Below the pieces are notes generated by a model. It saw only the letters and a list, made by a program, of their open reading frames with translations. It was not told where the DNA came from and searched no databases. A DNA stretch of 64,000 nucleotides from Miscanthus floridulus (taxonomy: Eukaryota; Streptophyta; Magnoliopsida; Poales; Poaceae): assembly GCF_019320115.1 (NCBI RefSeq), contig NC_089584.1, forward strand, positions 99,621,792 through 99,685,791. Reading direction: 5' to 3'. How positions within the stretch are numbered: position 1 is the first letter of the stretch; every line of letters begins with the position of its first letter. Both the position numbers and the translations under genes were made by a program. Shown here piece after piece: positions 12,501-24,703 of the stretch.

Positions 12501-15500
12501 TTGCCCCTTATTTTGAAGTGCAATTGTGATTTTGCCCCTGGTCTTTGTGAATTTGCCCCTGTTTTGACCGTTGACTAGGGGCAAAATCGCATTGACTTGC
12601 TCGTAGTGAAGGGCAAAATCACAAAGTTAGAAAAACGAGGGCAAAATCACAATTGCACATCAAAGTAGGGGCAAGAACACAAGAGCCCCTAAGATATAAT
12701 ACTATTATGAGCATGCTTACAAGTGATATAAAGAACTTCTCGTAATGTTTAGAAGTGGAGGTGCTTTCTGGTGAATTAGCAACACTGATACTCTGTAGCT
12801 GATACAACACATGCATTGCCAGTTCATACCCCTACAAAAACACATGTACCTCAGAAATATCTTAGGAGGGGTAAAGTTACCAGTCAACTAATATGCTTAT
12901 ATGATCATGATGGGACCCATGCAGATCTGGGCATTGACAATTGCAATTCACGTGACAAACAGAGCAAGTTCGAACAGCACAAACATAGCTGACACTTTGT
13001 ATCTCCATTTCTCCGAGAGTGCCACTACCCAACATATTTAGTGGCACCCTAAATCACCCTCTACCTCAAATTTGAGTCACTCCCTCGTCCACCCTACCTT
13101 AAAAAAATAGGAGGTTGAGATTTAGGGGAACTGCTATGGGAGAAAACAATTTAGGACGGGCTTATGTTTAGAATGGACCCTATATGAGAAAATAGGAGAT
13201 GTAATTTAAGTGAAGTCTTGGATATGATGTACGGCCTGTTTGTTTGAGTTGTAGTTTTTAGAAAAGCTGCCTTTTGTGGCTGCTGGTAAAAGCCAGCTTT
13301 TTCAAAAGCTGGAGAAGCTGTCTCTTGGATAAGTTTTTGAATGAATGAAATGTATATAATGTAATGCTCCTCAGAAAAGCATCCAACAGAAGACTGCAAA
13401 AGCTCCTCCAAAGTCCAAGCCAGCATTTGGCTTTTAGTACACACATAGCCTGTCTTTTAGACCTTTGGTTGAAGCTGTCTGTTTGTTTCAGCTTCTGGAT
13501 TTTGGCCTACAGAAGCCAGCGAGGAGTTGAAACAACTGTGCCTTAGGAGCATTAACTCAACTTAATGAACGCAGAACGCAGAAACTAGCTCAAGGTCAGC
13601 AGAAAAGGGCGCATGGATAAAAAACAAAAAAGATCACTACGACAAGTGAACCCTAGTCATGACAATTGCACATATGTATATGAAAAATAATTACCAACCT
13701 GTCTATGATGTATTCAAGTCATGTTCACTCCAATAAAAAATAATAAACTGGTACCAATTTTAACGTCTGAACTTACATCTCATGAAATAATATAATTTGT
13801 ATGTGCATTAAATCCTAATAAACAATAACGAATTCAGACCCTCAACTCAGCCAAATGCAAATTCCTAGTAATTTGATTGAAAAGTTGGATGTATCTGCTG
13901 TAGTTACAGCAATGCTGGTAACACCAAACAGTGGATATAATTCATTATTAGTGAAGTACCTTCTGATCACGAGAGTGAAAGATAATGTGCCCCTGAATCA
14001 AATCCATAATGTTATCATCATCAGCACTCTGCGAAGACAAATTATGAGAAAAAACAGTGTTAGACAAAACTACTCAAGCAACATATAAAATATTTATAGC
14101 AAGTAAATAAAAGAGATTTCAAAAAATGGAGCTACTAAGCATTTGACTATAGAATATGTATACTAGACTAAATATTACAATACCAAAATGATACCTGCGC
14201 AATCAAATGGGCAAGCAAAGAAAATCTGGCATTGAGACTATTTTTCTTGTAATCTTCGAGTATCCGCCCAATGGCTAGTTTGTTAATTGAGATTTTCCCT
14301 TTTTCACTTAATTCCAACTGAGACGTAATAACTGGCAAGTCATGATTGGTGTCCTCTGGTGTTGATGCCTCCGGAGCTGGTAAAAAGGGGTCAACCTCTA
14401 AATCCATACTATCAGATTCGTCAAGGGAAATAACTTCTGAAGACATGGATTTCACCATATCTTCATCAACATCAGAAGAATGAATCCAGACATCCAGTGG
14501 TGCCTCGACTTCAGATGTTGGCTCCGGTTCAGTGGCAACATCCAGAAGCTCCAACTTATCATTGCCAATTGTTTGATTAGGTTGAGAAGCTGAGTGCTGT
14601 TCATCTTCGTTTTTTTGTAAATCTCCTGAATAGTCTGAATAGTTTTCAGCCTTTCCAGAATTGGAGTAGAGTGTGTTCGACAGATTATTTGTTTGATGCA
14701 CACTATTGGTTTCCATCTTCACCTGTATCGAATTTACAGCAGAAGGTGAAACTATCTGCCGTGGATCGAGGCGACGAGGGTCCTGCAAGACATCAGCATC
14801 CTCAGAATAGGCATTTTCTGTTGACTTCATAAAACACAACCTCAAAATCACCAAAAGATAGATCATACCCTTCTTGGATCACGCTTAGCATCATGAACAC
14901 TAGTCATAACAAAGGCATCAGATGGTGATATGCTGACTCCATCTGCTGTGGGTGTCGATTTTGCAGCGAACAGTGCAGAGTCTGAATTGGCTGGTAGGTT
15001 TTGTGTTACGAGACCAGAGGAATATTTAAAATTCAGTTGCTGGACACCGTTATTTGTTGCCAAATGAAATGAAGCTTCCGGTAGATGTTTCATTGTTTCT
15101 ATCACAATGTCAGCCATGACATCTGCCTCTACTGTTGACACAAGAATACCCAAGGATTCAGCTCCTCTTTCTCCTTCAGCAAGTAAAGCACCAATCATTT
15201 CAATCATCTTCTCGACAGGAGACACGTCGTTATTCAATATGGCTGGATCAGACGAATGACCCACACTGGAACCATTGTCAGCCTGCATATCAGAATATTC
15301 AGAGGATCCCAGAACTGGCAGATTTGAAGTGGCAGACATGTCAAATCTTGCTCTCTTAGCTATGCCATCAGACGTAGTAAGAATATCACTTGATCGGGCA
15401 GCAGGTTTCTTCCGATTAGTATCTCCATAAGGCATCTCCCATGATGTAGACTCATCCTGCAGCGTAAGGGAAAAAAACTACAATTCTTCAAAAGAGAAAA

Positions 15501-18500
15501 AACAATATATACTTATTGAGGAAGCATATTTTTCAAATGTATACATGTGCAATCCAATGAGCAAAACCGTATAAGCATGCAAATATATACCTTGATAGCA
15601 CGAGAAGCACGCTCTATATTTCTAGACATCTTCTCTGCCTGCCTAATATTTTGTTCCATTGCCTCACCAGGGCTGAGAACACGCAGCCGCCTTACTAATA
15701 TGTCTTTAGACTGTCAAGAGAAAAAAGTCTGGTTAGCTTGACAAAAGCAATATACATCAAAAAACAAATATGGATATGTAAATCCTACACACAATTAGGA
15801 AAAGCAATGCAGAACTGATGTAGAGTTTCTCAAAAGAAAACAAAATGTCTCCAAAAAAAATAGCTCATAAACATATTAGTCACTTTATTAAGTTACAACA
15901 ACAAACACAAGCAAGCAACCTGATCGAGAAGAAAAGGAAGGGAGGGGAGTAGGGATTGTCTCCACGGAAGTGACTCCCTGAAAGGAAACTGGACAGCTCA
16001 GACCAGATACCGTTGCCACACACTCTTGGTTTGAGCTTGGTGGAACGAGTCTACAAAAACCCAATGCCATACATTCAGATCCTATAGTGCATGATCCCAT
16101 CTTTCTTATCATAACTCCGACTTTGTTAGTATCACCTATTTTTGCCACACGAATCCAGATTAAGATTGAGGAGTATCATCCTTGGTTGTACAGATCTGCT
16201 TACAAAATCATCTTTTAAAGTTTTGACAAAGTTCACATAGATTTATCAATGTTTTTTAGTCGTCGCCTAGGCGACAAGGCGTGGTCGAGGGCCTGGGCGT
16301 CGGGGTCGCCACGACCTCACCGTGTATGGCGTTCGCCTCATAGGATTAGGCGTCGCCTAGGCGCGAATGGCGTCGGGCGGATGCCTACAACCGCGCCGCG
16401 GACGCCGGATGTTGGTCGTAGGGGAAGGGCGCCAAAAGGAGCGCGGCCCCGCGAGAAATCAACCGCGCGCCCGCGGGAAAGGTAAGAGGCGCGGGAAATC
16501 GACCGCGCGTGCGCCCAGGTAGCCACGCGAGTCATTTACCGCGAGTGCGGGCGAGGGGAGAGGAAGAGAGAAGGTGGCGGACGGACCTCGACTTCCGCTG
16601 GGCTGCTACTCTGCTCGTGTCCACCGGCCAGCCGCCCCTGCCGCGGAGCCGGCCCTGCATCTCCACTTGACCGTCCGCGGGCGAGGGGAGAGGAAGAGAG
16701 AAGGCGGCGGACAGACCTCGACCTCCGCTGGGCTACTACTCTGCTCGTGTCCACCGGCCGGCCGCCCCTGCCGCGGAGCCGGCCCTGCATCTCCGCTTGG
16801 CCATCCACCCCTGCCGCGGAGCCGCTCCAGCATCATCGCACGTCGCTGCTGCGGTCACCACCTGCTCATGTGACTCTGCCTCGAGTCTTCCTCCGTCGGC
16901 CCGCCTGTTGACTGCGACTCTGCGGGTCCCCTTCTGCCTGGTATGCCCCCCGCCTCCACTCTGCTATTCCGCCTGGTATGCCCCCCCGCCTCCACTCTGC
17001 TTTTCCAAATCTCGTGTACTCTGTTGTCTGCTCTGCTTGTACTGCTGCTCTGAAGTCTGAATATTGTATACTCTCTGCTCTGCCTCCTCGTGCTCTGCTC
17101 TGAATCTGGATATTGTATACTCTCTGCTATGCTATGCTATGCTCTGTCTGCTCTGAATATGGCGTGTGCTCTGCTTTCCCAAACATAAGGCTCTTGCTTT
17201 CTTTTATGTAGCATCCAGCAACATGGCAAGCTCAAGTGAAGCACCTGATTATGATCCCAAGACTGATCCAACAAGGAAAGCGAAGTCCAATGATCCAGGC
17301 TGGAAATATGCCTACTGGCAGGACCCTGCTAGGAGAGACTGGGTGACATGTATCCTGGGCGCCACTTGATTAATTTTCTTGTGAACAGCCCCGAGGAAAC
17401 GTACTTTTTGGAGTCAGTTGATGCATCAAGTCAAGTTCATAGTGCAACAATGTTAGCTAATTTGTTACAGGAGAAGATTGAGGACATTGGAAAGGACAAT
17501 GTTGTTCAAGTTGTGACCGACAATGGCGCTAACTACAAGGCTGCTGGTAAGATTTTGATGGATAGGATTCCCACACTGTTTTGGAGTCCTTGTGCTGCAC
17601 ATTGCTTGGATCTGATGTTGGAAGAAATTGGGAACTTGAAGGCATTTAAGAAACCTATTGCACGTGCTAGGCGTGTCACCACATACATTTATAGGCATGG
17701 GAGGCTTCTTAGTGCAATGAGGGCTCAAACAGGTGGGACTGATCTTGTTAGTGCAAGACACTGTGCTATCTACTGAGTTTTGGAACTCAGTAGAAGATTG
17801 CCTAAGAGCTTCAGCCCCACTCTTAATTGTTTTGAGGGCTGTTGATGGTGATGAGAAGCCTGCAATGCCAGAGGTCACAGCTCTAATGAATCATGCAAAA
17901 GATAGGATAAAGCTCAGCTTCAATATATCAACCAAGCAGGGCCTGCTCAAGCGTATCATGGACATTATTGAGAAGCGTTGGGTGAACCAAATGGAGCATC
18001 CATTGTATGGGGCTGCACTATATTTGAACCCAGGAAAATTTTATCCTCTTGTATAAGCTAATGATGATGCCACTGTTGGGCAGCTAAGAGGTTGTTTTAT
18101 TGAAGTGCTTGGAAGAATGATACCAGATGTGGAAACACAAATGAAGATCAATAGGCAGGCCATTGAGTATGAAGAGCAACATGGAGATGCCTTCTCAAAC
18201 AAAATGGCAAAGGAAAGCTATGACAAAATGAGTCCTCGTAAGTGTTGTTAATCTCAGCTTGCAAATTTCAACAACTTAATTGCATTCCAAACTCCTAATA
18301 TGTGCTGTACTTTTCATCCAGTTGATTGGTGGCGTTCTTATGGTGGCCGAGCCATTGAACTACAAAGACTTGCTAAGCGTATAGTTAGTCTTTGTGCTTC
18401 ATCATCTGGTTGTGAGATGCTGGAGTACCTTCAATTTTGTGAGTATCCTTGTGATTAACAATTTCTATTTAGATGCATACAATCTGATTTTTTGTTTTGC

Positions 18501-21500
18501 TTCCCATCTGATTTTTTGTTTGTAGATGCATACAAAGAAAAGGAATAGGCTGCTGCACAAGAGATTGAATGATATTGTTTTTGTTTCATACAATCGGAAG
18601 ATGAGAACAAGGTTTCAGCTTATGCATGAGAAGGCAGGCAAGAAATATGACCCTTTGGTCATTGAGGAGTTTGATTGGGACAATGAATGGGCTGATTCAT
18701 TGCATGTGCCCATTCCGGGTGCTCGAGGGTCTGATGCTGTCAATGAGCTCACATGGCAGCATGTTGATGAAGCCACCGGTGCACCACAAGCGCTGCAGGG
18801 TCGTAATCTTCCTAGGAGAGCTACTCTTACTCAACATTATAGTCGTTCAAGAAATGTTCCTGTTCCTGCTACTGAAGATGGAGAAGAGGAAGATGAAGTT
18901 GAAGACCCACATGATGATGCGGAAGTGAGCGAGTGTGAAGAAGATGGCAATGTTCCTGCTACTGAAGAAGACAAGGCTGCTGATCCTGATGAGTTTGATG
19001 ATGGATTTTGAGTGCTGAAACAGAGATTTGCACTCCTGCTGATGGATTCTTTTGTGTCCTGCACCCTTGCTGTACTTTTGTGTTGTCCTGCACTCCTGTT
19101 GTATGGCTTTGGTGTAGTTGACTTAATTAGTATGCTTTAGAGTTCAGTACTTCATTCTAAGTTTGTGGACTATTTGAGACAGACTATGATGTCATTTGTC
19201 ATGCTCATGCATGCACTAATGCTTGCTAATTTGTTATCTTGCCTCTTGTGTATTGTTTCCTATTTAATTCTCAGCAACTGATAACCTGTTTGATTGCTGA
19301 ATTCTGTAATTGTCATGCAGTTTCCTTCAAGGGGGATGGATGCTACATGGGAGAAGAGCTTTTGGAAAGGAAAGAAAGGAACATGGGCTCAAGAATTGGC
19401 AACAAACGAGGTATGTATGTGCTGCACTAGTATATAAAATTCTAGCTTACAACGCCTTACAATGTGTGTATGGCGTCGCCTAGGCGTCCGCCACAAACGC
19501 CTAGGCGTTGTGAAGGGGGTCGGGCGCCGCGCCTCGCCGCGGCGCCTCAAAAACATTGAGATTTATAATCCAAATATACTGGGCTGAATCATGTCCTCAA
19601 TTCACATATGAGCTTCATGCATCAAGGCATATTTACTATCAACCATCATATTTGTACTACCGTTAGTTAATTGACCATAATCTGGTGTAAGATTATATTA
19701 ACAAGCTAGCCAAGTTATACTTCCTCACAAACAAATATCAACTATAGCAACAGTTTAAGAATCTTTGAGCTGTATCAAGGCATGAGGTATGTAAATTAAA
19801 TCAGATAATTTATTAATGACAACTGAACCATAATCTACAAGTGTAACCAGTAGATGAGCTAACCTCAATCATTGCCTGGTGAGGACTCCGTAGAAACCCC
19901 AAAAAAGCTGCTCTTACGGCATACCGCAGGCTTGCTGAATGTGCCCCCTTTGCAGTCTCCAAGCCAGGGTCAAAATCAAGCAACACTGGCAACACGCGGT
20001 CATAGTAAATTGGTCGGATCTTTACAACTGCTGCAACACTGACAAATGCCATATATTATATTTCAGAATAACAAATAAATACATCTCAGACAGCTATGCA
20101 GTCTTGTAAGATAAACAGTACAAATGGATGCACAGTCTCAAGCTTCAAAGATACACTCCATCTGCATGCATAGCTGGGCTCGCAGCAAGCAAGCAAGGAG
20201 CCAAACACACAAGCACACACAAAGGTCAAAATAATATGTCAGTAGATCACAGAGAGCCCAGGTTGTGTAACAAAAAGAGTAGGATACCAGTCAATCAGCT
20301 AAAGTAATTCAATTGCTCCATAATGCTTACCTATTCAATATTCAAGATAAACATGTGGATAGCTAGTAACTGATGTCATGCATTAAATAAATTCAGGTTC
20401 ATCTTCATACACAGAGGAAGCTAGTTCAAAGAGACGATGAAATGGCGGAATAGTGGGAGTGTAACGAATCACTTCTGCTCAACATATGTGATAAAGCTGG
20501 TAGATATTCTTACGAATTAATGGTGCCAACTAGGAAGGACCCTCGATGGGCATAAGCTGTTCGAAGAATATCCAAGAGGAGGAGGAGAGCTCTATGTGCA
20601 TCAGCTTCCAAAACAGCAGGATCAAGGCTAGGATGAAATTGAGATAATCGCGAAGTATCAAATCTCCAGTTTTTTCCTGTATGGAAGGTGTACTTGTCAA
20701 TGTGAAAGCCATTTTCCCTCAAAACATATTGCCCATGTACTTGTTACCGTTAATCTGGAAAATGGTACCTTCAGTTGGCTGTGTTTGGTCACTGTTGGCT
20801 TGAGGTGCGCAACACAAAATCCATGTTTCAATGAACTTTAGAGCAAGTAGTTTAGTTGCAATAGGGCCTGGCTGTTACATGTCACAAGCAATAGTGTCAG
20901 CCAGTAACAGTTAACAAATAATATAGACCTAGAAATGACAGCACCAACCATTGCATCTGGTCACATATGTCATTTAAAAAAAAATTGGTTATACTCTCAG
21001 GTAGCACTGCAGTAAAGTACAATAGTATCATCGAGGGACTTGAGATATTGCACAAAACGAAGGGGAATATAACAATAAAGACCTCACACTTGAAAAGTTT
21101 TAAGTAATTCCATGATGTGTCAACTTCTCACAACAGAACAACAGCAATTGCACATATTGTATGTATACAGCATAAACTACAATTAAACAAACCTCATGCA
21201 TCACACCACAGACTGCATCTTTGAACTGCTTCATCCAAGCCCACATGTCTTCAAGCCAAGTTTCAAGTTTTCCGCACTTGTTAACCTAGATTTACAATTA
21301 CAGTAGAAGAGTGAGTACCAGGAATGATTATAGTGAATTACAAATATTTTAAAGTTACCTCATAGGTAACATCAAATCAAAGCAGGACAAATATGCCAAG
21401 AAAAGCAATTGTTCAGATTTATACAATCCAGATCCCAGACAGTGCATCATATTTTCTAAAGAGAAGGGGACAATGCCATGAGTTTCATCTAAACCAAAGC

Positions 21501-24109
21501 CCAGTTTAAGGCATTGTCACATTAAGTCTTAACTTGTACAGTTCATCACAAATCATCCTTGTAAATTAGCCAAAACAAATAGCAAACAATCTAAACTACT
21601 GGTACTGTGTGCCTCAATTTGTTGATAAAATTTCAATGGTTCGTGATAGTTGGAATTCTAGACATTGCAAGGTAAGAAATCAGTTCAGTTTCAATTGATA
21701 GCATGTAGTTTAAACTCAACAGCACAAAATGTAAATTTAGAGCTTGATGTGTAACTCATAGTCCAATGGGAAACATTTATCTACACAAGCTCAGAATCTC
21801 ATTTCACAAAAAGAATATGTTGCTCATATACCACTACCAAATTCTGACAATCCTATTATTGCATGGATATGATCATGTATACCACTGGGAAGCACCACTT
21901 TATAGCTAACTTGACAATAAGTTGAACATATAAGAATTTATGATACTCCTTCAAATATTTAACTCGATGAAGATGGATGTATTTCTTTTTCATGGCAATA
22001 TGAATAGTACAAGGAAACTACAGTACATTTATTATCACTTTAATGCCAGTATAATTGTTTGAGATAGTTGAGTTAAGGCAAGAAGGTCACTTTTTTAATT
22101 GATTGACTTTTCTCAGATACTGAAAAAAAAACATCAAATTGTCATGCAAGTCTCTGTCCCTACTATTCCAGCATTTTCTTGGATTAGGTCTGCTCTTGCC
22201 CACAGTGTTTTTCATAAGACAATGTAGCAAATATATAAACAACTGGGCATAACAATGAGTGCCAGAATGAATGAATGGTGGAAGCAGAGTTCACAAGGAT
22301 TTGGAGGTTTTGGTCATTGGGCATAAAGTCATTGCAAATAACTGAAATGATTGATCTTTTAATGGTAGCAAAGTAAGTTCTTTGATGATCACAAAAGATG
22401 CATGCACTCGACATGCCGAAAGTCGAGAACAGACAAAAGTGCTTTCATCAGCAGCACTTTATGATAGTCAATGTCTGTTACTTTGCTGCAAGAACAAAGT
22501 AGAAACAGGTAAAAATCAACAAAGTGCTGGATTTTACGCTGTCTTCAATAATAAGTCAACTAGAACATGCATTGCAGCAAAATGCTTGTCAATTGGAGCT
22601 TAAAAACTCTTTGTATGAAAACTAGGTTTTATGTTAGCAAATAGGCATTTCTTGTAGCGTAGTTTTTCAATCGGATGGAGTTTGTGAGACGCTCCCGACA
22701 CAATTAAGATAAACAAGCAACTTCGTCAAATGACCATAGCAACATCACAACGGTAGGTAGTTACAACAACAGTGGATTTATTCATTAATTAATGAATATC
22801 TTCTGTTTTACAAAGAACAACCTGTAGTGTCATCTCTTCCAATACAGCAGCAAATAAATTTGTCCCCCTAGCTATAGATTTCTTAACAACCGCAGAATCA
22901 TCATGCTTCAAAAATGACAGCAAATTTGGCATCAGCACAACCAAATCTTCTGTAACATTTGTGTCAAGCTCTCTCAGCAATCTGTCAGAAAGAAGCAGAT
23001 ACATGAGAACCACCACAATAATTTTCCCAAGCAGAAAGCAAGGAATACACAAATAAACACAATTTCTTTTTGTTAATTCACACTAGGCTAAACATCATGT
23101 CCATTTTTTCATTCCAATGAATTTCAGCAAGTTATCACTGCAGATCAGTGCCACTTTAAAGAATACAAACTCGAATCAGAAGCCATCAAAACCAACATAC
23201 AGATTTAAAGATACCCTTGAAAAATGTTATCAAATTGTCTAATCAATCCTAGTCACCATGGCACCGATCAGCTCGACTAATCGCGACTAATCATAGGGCA
23301 TAGCTGATCACCATGGCACCGATCAGCCCGACTAATCGCGATTGTCGGACGACTTGATAACATTGCTTGAAACAGACTTTGCTTTGACCAAATAACAATA
23401 TATATAATACCGTGAACCATGAAAACTTCAAATGTCTAAATATCCCACAAGCATGATTTTTTCCTCTCCATCATTCCAAAGCTCCATGCTTCGACAAATT
23501 AATGAAAACCGTATCAAAACAAAACTTTGACACCATTGTGTTGCCCTCCAACCAGATGGTATCGGCAAAGTCAAGCTAAATTAACTGAGCATTCCTCTGG
23601 CATATTGTTAGTTCATGCAAAAAACAACTAATCTCTCCATTTCTTTACTGATATTAAGTTCCAACTTAGACAACCAAGTACCTAGAGACCCCTCAGAAGG
23701 CCAGCTGTACTACTAACAAAAATCACAATTTCGCCAAGCCCAAGCTCATAGAAATCTCACAAGTAGGCACACAGATGCAGAACGGAGCATGTCAGATCTA
23801 CGAAGGTTACTAATATAACAATTTCAGCAACTTCAATCACGTCTACTCAACTAAAAAACAGTCACAAGCCCCAAAATTCTTGAAGACAGTGGACCTAACC
23901 ATATAAAACAATTTTGCCAGAACGCCTACGAATGGCATCACTCCATACGGATACGAAAGTCCATAAGGAAGCCCTGGAGCTCACCTTAGGGCACGAGACG
24001 AATCGAAGCGGGGCGAAGCAATCTCCCCGCGGTCTCCCGGCGGCGGCGGCGCTTCGGCGGCATCGCCTCGCGGCTGCGGCCACCGGGCGCCGTCTGCTCC
24101 GAATTCCAT
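6545..24109 (-). CDS. Symplekin (Pta1/ESP4 family), mRNA 3'-end processing scaffold, 27 coding exons
   Basis: Exons in transcript order: 23985-24109, 22822-22981, 21193-21285, 20769-20871, 20514-20676, 19864-20038, 15591-15710, 14869-15456, 14195-14782, 13960-14028, 12721-12831, 12186-12428, 11857-11904, 11626-11766, 10756-10923, 10613-10675, 10414-10524, 10035-10118, 9870-9917, 9417-9491, 9019-9114, 8669-8749, 8516-8587, 8179-8223, 7484-7567, 7298-7401, 6545-6665. All introns are GT-AG, phases agree, and the sum is 3879 nt (1292 aa). HEAT-like N-terminal half: LMPNLLSFLKHDD, LLALKFIETW, YYDRVLPVLLDFDP. Exons 8-9 encode a low-complexity acidic linker with a DPRR repeat across their junction. 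The symplekin C-terminal domain includes IWKMPKLWVGFLK and LPPPQLEFMLNKYPNLR. The family scaffolds CPSF and CstF in the nucleus for pre-mRNA cleavage and polyadenylation. The start chosen is the first ATG with an open frame to the exon 1 donor. The N-terminus lacks the first HEAT segment that I recall in related proteins. Intron 6 carries the hAT insertion. Confidence 0.88.
7820..8080. repeat. Diverged tandem duplication in a symplekin intron
   Basis: Two neighbouring units of about 119 bp share, in order, a tagaaca block, an aatggta-cgtatata block, acctagct-ctttc-ctaggtaa, and caactttatg-gattt-gttaagctttg. The second unit carries about 25 extra bases. No terminal inverted repeats seen. Confidence 0.6.
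10165..10313. mobile_element. Stowaway MITE in a symplekin intron
   Basis: Terminal inverted repeats read cttcctccatcccaag at the left and, reverse-complemented, cttcctccatcccaaa at the right. TA dinucleotides flank both ends (10163-10164 and 10314-10315). Size of about 149 bp and the CTCCNTCC-type terminus are typical of Stowaway (Tc1/mariner-derived) elements of grasses. The right TIR was later copied in the adjacent 58-bp tandem repeat. Confidence 0.85.
10295..10410. repeat. Perfect 58-bp tandem duplication beside a splice donor
   Basis: Two identical 58-bp units, 10295-10352 and 10353-10410, each beginning tattttgggatggagg and ending gaaaccaaatgg. The unit contains the right TIR of the Stowaway MITE plus intron sequence up to the donor of the exon at 10414-10524. 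Perfect identity implies a recent event. Confidence 0.95.
12495..12689. mobile_element. Mutator-type MITE in a symplekin intron
   Basis: Long inverted repeats of about 45 bp (left gttcttgcccc...gcaattgtgattttgcccc; right the same sequence inverted with a few changes) flank a short centre. A 9-bp direct duplication, taagatata, lies on both sides (12486-12494 and 12690-12698). A 9-bp duplication with long TIRs fits a Mutator-derived MITE. Confidence 0.85.
13190..13555. mobile_element. Probable hAT-type MITE, ends uncertain
   Basis: The left edge (ggcctgtttgtttgagttg) and the inverted right edge (ggcacagttgtttcaactc) partly match, and the interior holds several inverted copies of an aaaagctg/cagctttt motif seen in common grass MITEs. 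No clean target-site duplication was found, so the boundaries are approximate. Confidence 0.4.
16551..16810. repeat. 130-bp GC-rich tandem duplication inside the hAT element
   Basis: The block beginning gcgaggggagaggaagagag recurs exactly 130 bp later (16551 and 16681), with the rest of the unit (ctgctcgtgtccaccggcc, ctgccgcggagccggccctg) repeated with few changes. A partial third repeat of the ctgccgcggagccg segment follows at about 16808-16823. Confidence 0.9.
17223..19011 (+). pseudogene. hAT transposase (BED/DUF659 type), internally deleted
   Basis: The ATG at 17223 opens an N-terminal piece (to 17369) containing a BED-finger-like DPGWKYAYWQDPARRDW. The next frame, from about 17348, enters directly at RHLINFLVNSP, then SVDASS, VVTDNGANYKAAGK and SPCAAHCLDLMLEEIG, the second half of DUF659. 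In family members a long stretch including the TDGW segment with the first catalytic Asp lies between these parts; here it is deleted. A frame change occurs near 17735-17760 and a stop at about 18054. The dimerisation region follows as LAKRIVSLCASSSGCE, an apparent intron, and HTKKRNRLLHKRLNDIVFVS, ending in an acidic tail with stop TGA at about 19009-19011. It cannot encode active transposase. Confidence 0.85.
23224..23365. mobile_element. Small hAT-like MITE in symplekin intron 1
   Basis: The left end aatgttatcaa is matched by inverted ttgataacatt at the right, with near-identical 8-bp flanks (cttgaaaa at 23216-23223 and cttgaaac at 23366-23373). The interior contains two copies of caccatggcaccgatcagc followed by cgactaatcgcga. 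The terminal AATG/CATTG resembles the larger hAT element in intron 6. Confidence 0.6.
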
Positions 24110-24415
24110 GGGCTTGGGGCCTAAACCCTAGCTCAGGGGTGCAGGGCCTCGCGGGCACGCGGAGGGATATCTAGGGCACGAGACCACGGCTGTGAGGAGT
24201 AAGTAGCAGCGACTGGTTTGGGATAGGGTTTGTGTTTGGCGGTGGCCGCAGGCCGCGAGGCAGGCGACGCGGCGGCGGGAGGAGCAGGGCAGGGCGCGGC
24301 CAGGCGGCCGCTCAGGCGACGTGGGGCAGGAGGGGAGGAGGGCCAGGCCAACGAGAGGACTGGCCACTGATGTGCAAAGCCTTTTACCGTGTGCCATTAA
24401 AAAAAATTAGAATTA
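24110..24415 (-). promoter_or_regulatory. Symplekin 5' leader and core promoter region
   Basis: GC-rich sequence directly upstream of the symplekin ATG, with purine- and pyrimidine-rich tracts and no ORF that I can link to a family. It changes abruptly to AT-rich, repeat-related sequence at about 24375-24415. No clear TATA box could be assigned, so the transcription start is unknown. Confidence 0.45.
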
Positions 24416-24703
24416 CACATAAATCATTAAAAAAATTACCGCACATAGGTACCACTGTTTTAAACTTTTTTACTTTAAGTCATTCCGTCCAAATACAGTG
24501 GTAACTGTGGCTAACGAATGGGGAAAAGACAAGTATGCCTTCAGAAAGAAGAGGCTATCTAATGGTGCTTTAGCGCCAATCTGATAGGTCTTTGATGTCA
24601 AAAACTCTCCGTGGATGAAATGGGGGAGACTAGCGTACAGACAGTGGCTCCTACAACACCATTGTCCCATGTTCCTCTTCAGGCAGTGCCAATACTATCT
24701 ATT
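24416..24703. repeat. 288-bp block shared with the far side of the retroelement
   Basis: Starts cacataaatcattaaaaaa and ends just before the left Tat LTR. The same block, clearly diverged, occurs at 62916-63207, again directly followed by an LTR start. Neither copy has a coding frame I recognise. Confidence 0.85.

Larger units (their letters stand above)
16247..19558 (+). mobile_element. Defective hAT transposon inserted in symplekin intron 6
   Basis: The element starts CAATGTTTTT and ends in the inverse AAAAACATTG, fitting the YARNG terminal rule of hAT elements. A perfect 8-bp target duplication agatttat flanks it (16239-16246 and 19559-19566). Subterminal regions at both ends are rich in cgcctaggcg motifs, typical transposase-binding repeats. 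The 3312-bp interior carries a broken transposase gene on the plus strand, opposite to symplekin. It lies wholly within the intron between the exons at 19864-20038 and 15591-15710, so the reading frame of the host gene is not touched. Confidence 0.92.

Noticed and set aside
14452..14703. Open frames of 60-140 codons overlapping symplekin exons
   Set aside because: They are frame-shifted shadows of exons 8 and 9, with no domain and no splice support.
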